The position numbers and the translations under genes are program-made. DNA of 47,988 nucleotides, taken from the NCBI GenBank assembly GCA_902363835.1, contig CABJBM010000039.1, forward strand, positions 1-47,988. Direction: 5' to 3'. This DNA comes from Lachnospiraceae bacterium. GTDB lineage: Bacteria; Bacillota; Clostridia; Lachnospirales; Lachnospiraceae. The notes under the pieces are model-generated. The model had not been told where the DNA came from. It saw nothing but the letters and a program-made list of their open reading frames with translations, and ran no database searches. This document shows positions 7,797 to 14,046 of this stretch, piece after piece; the first letter of the stretch is position 1, and each line of letters begins with the position of its first letter.

Positions 7797-8012
7797 ATGT
7801 ACAAAAACTTTATTCCTGTCATGAAAGCAGAAGAAGTTACATTTGCTCAAATAGGTACTTTGCTTGGTTACAGATATCAAACTGTAAGTGACATAGTAAA
7901 CGGAGAAACTAAAAAGGGCTTTTACTTTGATGATGCAATAAAAATTCAAAAAGTCTTATTTCCAAAATACAGCTTAGATTATCTGTTTGAAAGAACAAAA
8001 AATGATACCTGA
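7797..8012 (+). CDS. Cro-like helix-turn-helix protein
   Basis: The 71-aa protein has a short helix-turn-helix core (VTFAQIGTLLGYRYQTVSDI, residues 14-33) and a C-terminal segment resembling small XRE/Cro regulators. It is the first rightward gene, driven by a consensus promoter and a very strong ribosome site. Its A+T content is higher than in later genes. It probably competes with the repressor at the shared operators. Confidence 0.75.
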   Translation: MYKNFIPVMKAEEVTFAQIGTLLGYRYQTVSDIVNGETKKGFYFDDAIKIQKVLFPKYSLDYLFERTKNDT

Positions 8013-8015
8013 TAA

Positions 8016-8029
8016 CAAACATATGTTCG
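8016..8029. promoter_or_regulatory. LexA/DinR (SOS) box
   Basis: CAAACATATGTTCG, read on the minus strand as CGAACATATGTTTG, matches the Gram-positive LexA consensus CGAACRNRYGTTYG at all 14 positions. It sits just after the Cro-like gene and 78 bases before the next start codon. It could repress the downstream early genes or link induction to DNA damage. Confidence 0.65.
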
Positions 8030-8106
8030 ATAAAGCTAATATACCACTATCAAATATGTGTGTCAATGGAAAAATCTATTAGAGAAAAAGAGGAGGTGAG
8101 AGAGGT

Positions 8107-8286
8107 GTGGAGAAAATTGATGAAATGATCAGTTATATTTGTGATTGGCTTCAAATCAACAATGATTCAGTAGGAGCGCCTGAAATGGGAAAAGCCCTGG
8201 CGGAGTTGATATCGGCCAAGGCTAAGATAAATACAGCATTACGTTCATGCCAAGGGAAGAACGTTAATCATCAGCAGGAGATGTAA
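8107..8286 (+). CDS. Small early protein (59 aa)
   Basis: The frame opens with GTG 7-8 bases after GAGGAGGTGAGAG and ends TAA. The sequence (KIDEMISYICDWLQ, MGKALAELISAKAKI) looks like two amphipathic helices. I do not recognise it. Its last 23 bases overlap the 3' end of the convergent minus-strand gene. It is the first gene after the LexA box. Confidence 0.55.
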   Translation: MEKIDEMISYICDWLQINNDSVGAPEMGKALAELISAKAKINTALRSCQGKNVNHQQEM

Positions 8287-8623
8287 ATCCTATTCGCTTT
8301 GGCGGTTTACTTTTATCTTCTTTTTCTATAGAAGTAATTAAAAAGTTTAATTGGCTAACATGTTGAATGAGCTGGGTATACTTCCCATTTACGTATCCCC
8401 AGAAATACATCAGGTCAGGATTTTGATAACCTAGATCGGCTACCTGCATGAGAACTGTGGTGCCAAACGATGCAAGCAGTAGTGCAATTTCATGATTGTT
8501 GTCTAATTCTTTTTCAAAATTTTGGATTTGCTTCATTATTTTATCGTATTGCCAATCAGCAAAATGGTGATTTCGTCCGATATCACGTGGGTCAAAATCA
8601 TCTGAAAATAAAACGTCATCCAT
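8264..8623 (-). CDS. Unknown protein encoded against the early operon (119 aa)
   Basis: This frame runs opposite to the surrounding early genes. The translation looks protein-like: an acidic N-terminus (DDVLFSDDFDPRD), a helical core (EKELDNNHEIALLLASFGTT, FWGYVNGKYTQLIQHVSQLN) and a charged tail. GGAGAAAAAG lies just upstream of the start. I do not recognise the family. The overlapping plus-strand frame is less convincing over most of its length. A dedicated minus-strand accessory gene is likely, though unproven. Confidence 0.55.
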   Translation of the reverse strand: MDDVLFSDDFDPRDIGRNHHFADWQYDKIMKQIQNFEKELDNNHEIALLLASFGTTVLMQVADLGYQNPDLMYFWGYVNGKYTQLIQHVSQLNFLITSIEKEDKSKPPKRIGFTSPADD

Positions 8624-8709
8624 ACTTTTTCTCCATTTTTTCGTACTCAGCTCTGGCGGGAGCCTGTACTTACAGTATAAGGAGAATTGGAAGATTTTAC
8701 AAGAAAGGA

Positions 8710-8865
8710 ATGGTGATACATATAGAAATTACGTATTCACGCAAGTCCTGCCGGTACCGCAACCACTGCCCGGATCGAAGCCGGAAGTATCCGTGCAGGG
8801 ATTATGAGAGGAGGAAAACAGGTGTCTATACCAAAAAAGAATTATTACAAACGGCGCGAAGATGA
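8710..8865 (+). CDS. Small cysteine/arginine-rich protein (51 aa), uncertain
   Basis: The translation contains ITYSRKSCRYRNHCPDRSRK and YPCRD, that is C-x5-C-x8-C in a very basic setting, which would suit a small metal-binding or nucleic-acid-binding peptide. AAGAAAGG lies immediately before the ATG, which is too close to be ideal. The 3' end overlaps the next gene by 44 bases in another frame. I do not recognise it. Confidence 0.35.
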   Translation: MVIHIEITYSRKSCRYRNHCPDRSRKYPCRDYERRKTGVYTKKELLQTARR

Positions 8866-9055
8866 TATGAAAATCCTTATCGCTGAAGCAAAGGCCAGAA
8901 ACAATCTGGACAACCGGGGATTAGCTAAGAAGATAGGGGTTTCCCATAGCACTATTTCCCACAAAACGTGCCATCCTGGAAACTTCAGTTGTTCACAGCT
9001 TTGGCTGCTTGAAGAGCTGGCGGGAAAGGAGGGACCCCATGCAAAAGTACTATGA
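8822..9055 (+). CDS. Small helix-turn-helix DNA-binding protein
   Basis: The 77-aa product contains RGLAKKIGVSHSTISHK, a clear XRE-like helix-turn-helix with the recognition helix around residues 38-45. The GTG start at 8822 is preferred because AGAGGAGG lies 8 bases before it; an upstream in-frame ATG at 8804 overlaps that site. It may be an early regulator or an excisionase-like protein. The next gene starts inside its 3' end. Confidence 0.65.
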   Translation: MSIPKKNYYKRREDDMKILIAEAKARNNLDNRGLAKKIGVSHSTISHKTCHPGNFSCSQLWLLEELAGKEGPHAKVL

Positions 9056-9188
9056 AAACTTAGATGATTACACTGACCACAGCCCGTCGCGCTTGATGGA
9101 GGGCTGGAAATGGCTTATGCCCCGGCTGATAGCCGCAGCGGCCATAGTAATAATACTGGCTTACTGTGCAGTATTGGAAGTGATGTGA
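9039..9188 (+). CDS. Small single-pass membrane protein (49 aa)
   Basis: ATG follows AAAGGAGGG and overlaps the preceding gene by 17 bases. The N-terminal half is polar (YYENLDDYTDHSPSR). Residues 27-47 form one hydrophobic helix (LMPRLIAAAAIVIILAYCAV). I do not recognise it. Confidence 0.55.
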   Translation: MQKYYENLDDYTDHSPSRLMEGWKWLMPRLIAAAAIVIILAYCAVLEVM

Positions 9189-9205
9189 GAGGAGGTTAGA
9201 GAATC

Positions 9206-9484
9206 ATGATGAAGAAGGAGTTTGAAAGGCTCACGGGGAAAACGGTCTGTGATGAAGAGTACGGCACCATTGAGTATGTCTACACTTGGCACCCGGCCAT
9301 AAGCGAAACAGAGGGCAAAGATCAGATCACAAGGCTTTACACAGATTACGGCATGACTGTCATTGAGGATATGGTGGAGAGAGCCGGGAAGATGGAGAAG
9401 CTTGAAGGTGATTTAAAAGCGGCTCAAAGTCAGGTTGCTGTCATTAAGGACCGGATTAAGGCTTTGAGGGGAGAAGAATCATGA
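9206..9484 (+). CDS. Unknown early protein with C-terminal coiled coil (92 aa)
   Basis: The start follows GAGGAGG. Residues 1-50 are of mixed beta and charged type (LTGKTVCDEEYGTIEYVYTW). Residues 55-90 form a heptad-like helix (MVERAGKMEKLEGDLKAAQS). I do not recognise the family. It lies in a run of short, tightly packed early genes. Confidence 0.6.
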   Translation: MMKKEFERLTGKTVCDEEYGTIEYVYTWHPAISETEGKDQITRLYTDYGMTVIEDMVERAGKMEKLEGDLKAAQSQVAVIKDRIKALRGEES

Positions 9485-9567
9485 AAGTTGGGACTGGACC
9501 GAAGATGATAAAAAGCAGAAACCCCAGCTGCGGGCACAGCCAGGGAATCCAAGTAACTGATAATTAA
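9481..9567 (+). CDS. Possible very small protein (28 aa)
   Basis: The ATG overlaps the preceding stop codon in an ATGA arrangement and the frame ends TAA. The product is basic with one Cys and one His (NPSCGHSQG). Support is only the overlap, so it may not be real. Confidence 0.2.
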   Translation: MKVGTGPKMIKSRNPSCGHSQGIQVTDN

Positions 9568-9608
9568 TTTACATCCCTATTATAGGAAATCTGTCGGAGG
9601 AAATCAAG

Positions 9609-9791
9609 ATGGAAGAAAAAATAATAATGGTATATGTTCCTTTGAATGATTATGGAAAAGGACAAGCTGCCATGGCGAGGCTCGATGCCTTGAAGGCATT
9701 TACTGTAAAAAATGATTACAGCATTTCACGGGAGGATATTGCCAGCATTTTAGGATTTGAGCTGCCGGTAAAGAAGGCAGGACATGAATAA
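9609..9791 (+). CDS. Small early protein (60 aa)
   Basis: ATG follows GGAGG (9597-9601). The product has a short beta segment (KIIMVYVPLNDYG), then helical sequence ending DYSISREDIASILGFELPV, which could be a small winged or helix-turn-helix-like fold. I do not recognise it. The stop overlaps the next start. Confidence 0.5.
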   Translation: MEEKIIMVYVPLNDYGKGQAAMARLDALKAFTVKNDYSISREDIASILGFELPVKKAGHE

Positions 9792-9933
9792 GTATCGTAA
9801 GCTCTGGATTCTTCTCAGGGAAAAACTGACTGATTATGAAAACAATGAGAAGGATCCGGAGGACAAGGAAGTCTATCACTTTGTACTAACTGAGATGGCC
9901 CAGATGGAGGCTGCAGAGTTTTTGGAGGATTAA
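9784..9933 (+). CDS. Small acidic helical protein (49 aa)
   Basis: The ATG overlaps the end of the preceding frame by 8 bases, which suggests translational coupling. The product is charged and helical (KLWILLREKLTDYENNEKD and TEMAQMEAAEFLED). I do not recognise it. Confidence 0.5.
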   Translation: MNKYRKLWILLREKLTDYENNEKDPEDKEVYHFVLTEMAQMEAAEFLED

Positions 9934-9936
9934 AGT

Positions 9937-10122
9937 ATGGACAGGCATAAATGCGACATGTGCGGCCTGTATCTGGATTCAGACGGAGCAGCGTGCGAAG
10001 AGTGTATCAATAAACCGAGGATTACTAAGAAGGTGGCTTACAGAAGCCAGATAGGAGCGGATTATGAGCAATATGGAACTGAAAGTAACAACGGTGAATG
10101 CGGAGATCACAGCAAACTTTGA
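9937..10122 (+). CDS. Small zinc-ribbon protein (61 aa)
   Basis: Two cysteine pairs, CDMC (residues 6-9) and CEEC (20-23), form a compact zinc-ribbon-like N-terminus; the remainder is polar. ATG follows GGAGGATT. Its 3' end overlaps the next gene by 59 bases in another frame. I do not recognise the family; metal binding is inferred from the cysteines. Confidence 0.55.
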   Translation: MDRHKCDMCGLYLDSDGAACEECINKPRITKKVAYRSQIGADYEQYGTESNNGECGDHSKL

Positions 10123-10990
10123 AGATTTTGAAAAATGGATAGAAGAACGTACCCATGAGTACGATGGTGTTGTTTTCACAGAGGACCAAAAAGCTGCTGC
10201 AAGAAAGTCCGTTGCCGATCTCAGGAAAACAAAAAAGTCTGTAGATGACAGTCTTAAAACTACTAAAAAGTTATGGATGGAACCGTATGAAAGGTTTGCT
10301 GATAAGGTCAAGGCTCTTTCTGCAAAGCTTGATATCCCTATTGATTACATACTTAGACAGGTTGAGGAGTTTGAAAACAAGCGTATTGCAGAACGTGAGA
10401 CCGATATCCAGAGAATCTATGATGAGAATATCGGTGATATGGTAGACTTCCTTCCGCTGTATAAAATCAAGTCCGACAAGTGGACCAATGCCAGTACAAG
10501 CCTTAAGACTCTGACAAAGGAAATGACTGAGGTTATTACCAACACAAGAGCTGGAAAACTGGTTATTGATGCCAGCAGTTCAGAGGTCAAAAAAGAGGCA
10601 TTACGTATATTTGCGGCTACTCTTAACCTGCCCGAGGCATTGGGCTACATCAACAAGTATGAGGCTCAGAAAGCCGAGATATTAAAGCGAGAAGAGGCCA
10701 GATTGCAAGCAGAGCAGGAGAGACGTATACAGGCTGAAATTGAGCGTGCAAAGGCAGAGGAACGCCGGAAGATTGCCGATGAGGAACGGATCAGAAAAGA
10801 AGCAGAGGAAACCGCGAGGGCGGAAGTCAAAGAAACGATCACCACCGTTAATGAAGTCGCAGCCGCACCTCTCACTATGCCGGAATCTATCAAGGCTGTT
10901 TATACGGTAGTCGGAACTGATGTGGAGCTGCAGGAACTTGAAATGGCTATGAATAGCCTGGGACTTTATTTTGAGAGAAAGGATATTTAG
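10064..10990 (+). CDS. DUF1351-like phage protein with long coiled coil
   Basis: The 308-aa protein begins with a domain resembling phage DUF1351 proteins (NFEDFEKWIEERTHEYDG, then KKSVDDSLKTTKKLWMEPYE). Residues about 195-265 are a long Arg/Glu/Ala-rich coiled coil, followed by a small C-terminal domain ending LELEMAMNSLGLYF-like. Such proteins sit with recombination and replication genes in Firmicutes phages. The function is unknown. The start has AGGAGCGG upstream. Confidence 0.75.
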   Translation: MSNMELKVTTVNAEITANFEDFEKWIEERTHEYDGVVFTEDQKAAARKSVADLRKTKKSVDDSLKTTKKLWMEPYERFADKVKALSAKLDIPIDYILRQVEEFENKRIAERETDIQRIYDENIGDMVDFLPLYKIKSDKWTNASTSLKTLTKEMTEVITNTRAGKLVIDASSSEVKKEALRIFAATLNLPEALGYINKYEAQKAEILKREEARLQAEQERRIQAEIERAKAEERRKIADEERIRKEAEETARAEVKETITTVNEVAAAPLTMPESIKAVYTVVGTDVELQELEMAMNSLGLYFERKDI

Positions 10991-10998
10991 GTGGATAT

Positions 10999-11880
10999 AT
11001 GAACAGCAAGAATTTAAAAAAGGCTTTGAATGCCAAGTTAAACGACTGGTTGAAAAGCGTTGATGATAGCGAGATTAAGAAGGAAATTAAGGAGAACGTA
11101 ATTATTACCGGGGGTGCCATTGTTTCCTTGCTGACTGGAGAGAAAGTCAATGACTATGACGTATACTTCCGCACCAAAGAATCACTTGTAAGGGTTGCAG
11201 CATACTACGTCAAGAAATGGAATGACGGTAAACACAAGCGATCTGCCGTACTGAGAGTAAGCGAATCTGGTCAGGTTAAGTGCTTTATTTCTTCCGAGGG
11301 AGTGGCTGCGGAAGAAGATGAAAAAGAGGATGGTCCTATTCTTTTTGAGGAAGTAGAACCGGAAGAGTCCGAAGAAGATACTCCAGAAGATGAAAAAAAG
11401 GATAAATACAGACCAGTGTTCCTTACAAGCAACGCTATTACCTTATCCGATAAAGTCCAGGTTGTGACACGGTTTTATGGTGAGGTTGATGAAATACACA
11501 AGAACTATGATTTTGTACATTGCACCTGTGCGTGGAGTAGCTGGGACAATAACCTCTCATTGCCGCAGAAAGCCCTTGAATGCATCATAAACAAGGAATT
11601 GTACTACATCGGCAGCAAGTACCCTCTGTGCTCCATTATACGTACCAGGAAGTACATCAACCGTGGATATACAATCAATGCCGGGCAGTATTTGAAAATG
11701 TGCTTGCAGCTTAATGAGCTTAACCTCCACGACATTGAGACTTTAAAGGATCAGCTGGTCGGAGTTGATAGTACATATTTCACAATGGCGCTCGATAGCA
11801 TTGAGGCAGCCAAGAAGGACAATCCAAATTTTGAACCTGATAACAGTTACCTTTTCGAAGTGATTAACCGTATTTTTTAG
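10999..11880 (+). CDS. Nucleotidyltransferase-fold phage protein
   Basis: The 293-aa protein carries IITGGAIVSLLTGEKVNDYD near its N-terminus: GG at residues 38-39 and acidic residues Asp52 and Asp54, the helix-turn-DxD pattern of the polymerase-beta/CCA-adding nucleotidyltransferase superfamily. A very acidic insert lies at about 95-135 (EEDEKEDGPILFEEVEPEE). The downstream region contains HCTCAWSSWDN and may extend the catalytic or substrate domain. The substrate is unknown; nucleotide transfer to tRNA, DNA ends or a protein are all possible. It is adjacent to the ERF gene, so a DNA-metabolism role is plausible. Confidence 0.65.
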   Translation: MNSKNLKKALNAKLNDWLKSVDDSEIKKEIKENVIITGGAIVSLLTGEKVNDYDVYFRTKESLVRVAAYYVKKWNDGKHKRSAVLRVSESGQVKCFISSEGVAAEEDEKEDGPILFEEVEPEESEEDTPEDEKKDKYRPVFLTSNAITLSDKVQVVTRFYGEVDEIHKNYDFVHCTCAWSSWDNNLSLPQKALECIINKELYYIGSKYPLCSIIRTRKYINRGYTINAGQYLKMCLQLNELNLHDIETLKDQLVGVDSTYFTMALDSIEAAKKDNPNFEPDNSYLFEVINRIF

Positions 11881-11891
11881 GAGGTGTTTGC

Positions 11892-12626
11892 ATGAATATC
11901 CAGGAAAAACTCCTGCAGGTGCAGGCTGGTCTTAAAGCCCCCAAGAGTCAGTATAACAAGTTCGGTAATTATTATTACCGGAACTGCGAGGATATCCAAG
12001 AGGCGGCTAAGCCGCTTCTTGGGGAGGTGAAAGCAACTTTGGTTGTGGGGGATGAACTGGTCCAGATGGGAGAACGGTTCTATATAAAAGCTACAGCACG
12101 GTTTATGGATTGTGAATCAGGTGAAGAGATCACGAATACAGCTTATGCCCGGGAGGAAATGGAGAAGAAGGGGATGGATGCTTCTCAGGTCACGGGGAGC
12201 ACCAGCAGCTATGCACGTAAGTATGCCCTGAACGGTCTATTCTGTATTGACGATGTAAAGGACGCTGATAACCAGAGTGAGGCAGATAAGGGCAAGGTGG
12301 AAAATAACAAGACTTCCGGAAAAGGAAGAAGTTCCTCTTCCAATACAAAAAGTTCTGGGAGGAATGTGGAGCAAGGGAAAAGTTCGGCCAGCAATCCCAG
12401 GATAGAACCTATTCCGGACGGAGCAAAGATGTCAGACAATGTTACAACTCCGATGATAGCTTCTGTGAAAGCTCTAATAGAGAAGTACAGCAGCAAGGGA
12501 CTTAAAATGGAGAAGATACTGGCCATGTACAAGATTAAAAAGATTGAAGAAATGACCTTGGAGAATTACAAGGACTGTATGAACAAACTGAAACTTTACG
12601 AAAAGGAGGATATAAAGCATGAATAA
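11892..12626 (+). CDS. ERF-family single-strand annealing protein
   Basis: The 244-aa protein has the ERF signature region (KSQYNKFGNYYYRNCEDIQE, residues 18-37; then SQVTGSTSSYARKYALNGLF near 98-117). ERF proteins anneal complementary single strands and drive recombination-dependent replication or genome circularisation. A Ser/Gly/Lys-rich linker (about 130-165) leads to a helical C-terminal domain. The start follows AGGAGGTG, and the stop overlaps the SSB start, a common phage pairing. Confidence 0.9.
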   Translation: MNIQEKLLQVQAGLKAPKSQYNKFGNYYYRNCEDIQEAAKPLLGEVKATLVVGDELVQMGERFYIKATARFMDCESGEEITNTAYAREEMEKKGMDASQVTGSTSSYARKYALNGLFCIDDVKDADNQSEADKGKVENNKTSGKGRSSSSNTKSSGRNVEQGKSSASNPRIEPIPDGAKMSDNVTTPMIASVKALIEKYSSKGLKMEKILAMYKIKKIEEMTLENYKDCMNKLKLYEKEDIKHE

Positions 12627-13041
12627 TGTGCAGCTCGTGGGAAGATTCACCAGGGATCCGGAAGTACGATATTCGGACGGCGGCACAACGGTTGCCCGGT
12701 TTACTATTGCAGTAGACCGGCGTTTCCGTAAAGAAGGTCAGCAGGAAGCGGATTTTATTTCCTGTGTGGCCTTTAGCAAGACCGCAGAATTTATTGAAAA
12801 GCACTTCCGGAAAGGTATGCGCATCGGCCTGATCGGGCGCATACAGACTGGATCCTATACGAATCAGGATGGACAGAAAATTTATACAACAGACGTTTGC
12901 ACGGACAGTGTGGAATTTGTGGAGAGTAAGGGATCTTCTGAAAGCGGTCAAGGAGACTCCAGGCCCGAGCCTTCCAGCGCAGGAGATGGCTTCATGCATA
13001 TCCCTGATGATGTAGGGGATGAAGGGCTTCCCTTTAATTAG
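12619..13041 (+). CDS. ssb: Single-stranded DNA-binding protein
   Basis: The 140-aa protein has an N-terminal OB fold (NNVQLVGRFTRDPEVRYSDG, FISCVAFSKTAEFIEKHFRK, IGLIGRIQTGSYTNQDGQ), a Gly/Ser/Pro linker and an acidic C-terminal tip DDVGDEGLPFN. The tip is the interaction site for partner proteins. It follows the ERF gene with overlap. The DUF927 helicase downstream ends in a similar LPFN tip. Confidence 0.95.
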   Translation: MNNVQLVGRFTRDPEVRYSDGGTTVARFTIAVDRRFRKEGQQEADFISCVAFSKTAEFIEKHFRKGMRIGLIGRIQTGSYTNQDGQKIYTTDVCTDSVEFVESKGSSESGQGDSRPEPSSAGDGFMHIPDDVGDEGLPFN

Positions 13042-13054
13042 GCGGTGAAATTGA

Positions 13055-13573
13055 TTGAATATACAGATAGACAGCCGAGAGAAGGCCAAAGCAATCAAGA
13101 AGGTTCTTGCGGAGTTTGACCGCCAGAGAGTGGATTACTATGTATCAAAGTTGTATGTCGGGGATTACATGAATCTGGACAACCCCCGGTTGATCATAGA
13201 CAGGAAACAGAATCTGACGGAGCTCTGCAATAACGTCTGCCAGGATCATGACCGGTTCCGGAACGAGCTAATCCGTGCAAATGAGGCGGGCATTGATGTA
13301 ATTATCCTGTGCGAGCACGGAAAGGGCGTGGAGCGCCTGGAGGATGTGATCTGGTGGGATAATCCCCGGCGCCATAAACGGATACAGGATCCGGACACAG
13401 GAGAGTGGAAAGATATTACAACCAAGGCAATCACCGGAGAAAAGCTGTATAAGATCCTTTGCACCTTGCAGCGAAAATATCAGTGCCGGTTTAAGTTTTG
13501 CGACAGGGGCGAGACAGGAAAGCGGATTATAGAACTGCTGGGAGGTGTTCCGGGTGACAGTGGACGAGATTAA
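13055..13573 (+). CDS. ERCC4-type nuclease
   Basis: The 172-aa protein matches the single-domain ERCC4/MUS81-like nuclease pattern: IDSREK (residues 4-9), VGDYM (about 36-40) and LIIDRKQNLTEL (about 46-57), which hold the catalytic GDx-n-ERK-like acidic residues in diverged form. It would cut branched or flapped DNA during phage recombination. The start is TTG with GGCGGTGA upstream; no in-frame ATG fits better. Its 3' end overlaps the CHC2 gene. Confidence 0.8.
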   Translation: MNIQIDSREKAKAIKKVLAEFDRQRVDYYVSKLYVGDYMNLDNPRLIIDRKQNLTELCNNVCQDHDRFRNELIRANEAGIDVIILCEHGKGVERLEDVIWWDNPRRHKRIQDPDTGEWKDITTKAITGEKLYKILCTLQRKYQCRFKFCDRGETGKRIIELLGGVPGDSGRD

Positions 13574-14045
13574 GGAAACATACAACATGAGTGACATTGT
13601 GGCCCGGTACGGATTTCAACCAAACAGAAGGGGGTTTATTTCCTGTCCGTTTCATCCAGGAGATAGGCAAGCCTCTTTGAAAATTCATGAACGGGATTTC
13701 TATTGTCATGCTTGCGGAATTGGCGGGGACATCTTTATTTTTGTAGAGCAGATGGAAGATATTTCCTTTAAGGAGGCGTTTCAAGTTCTTGGCGGAACCT
13801 ATGAAAAACCGACCTTCGCTTCCAGGCTGACTGTTTATAAATCCCAAAAGCGCCGGGAGATGCTGAGGAAAGAGCAGGAGAGGCTTCGTGGAAAGAAGCG
13901 GCTTAACTGTATGCTTATTAGTATTTACCGGGCATACATGGAGCGTACAGAGCCTTTCAGTGATGTCTGGTGTGATAGTTACAATGCCTTGCAATATCAA
14001 CTCTATGTACAGGCAGAATTAAATGAAATAGAAGCGAGGTGGTAG
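13554..14045 (+). CDS. CHC2 zinc-finger (primase-type) protein
   Basis: The 163-aa protein has the DNA primase zinc-binding domain: the Cys-His pair SCPFHPGDRQASL and YCHACGIGGDIFIF (C-x2-H and C-x2-C), within the first 60 residues. No TOPRIM motif follows; the rest is basic and helical (KSQKRREMLRKEQERLRG). It is therefore only the template-recognition part of a primase. The GTG start at 13554 is chosen because GGAGG lies 8 bases upstream. It overlaps the nuclease gene and directly precedes the DUF927 helicase. Confidence 0.85.
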   Translation: MTVDEIKETYNMSDIVARYGFQPNRRGFISCPFHPGDRQASLKIHERDFYCHACGIGGDIFIFVEQMEDISFKEAFQVLGGTYEKPTFASRLTVYKSQKRREMLRKEQERLRGKKRLNCMLISIYRAYMERTEPFSDVWCDSYNALQYQLYVQAELNEIEARW

Positions 14046-14046
14046 C

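Noticed and set aside
12535..13098. 187-codon minus-strand frame across SSB
   Set aside because: The plus strand encodes an unmistakable SSB in this interval; the frame is a shadow.
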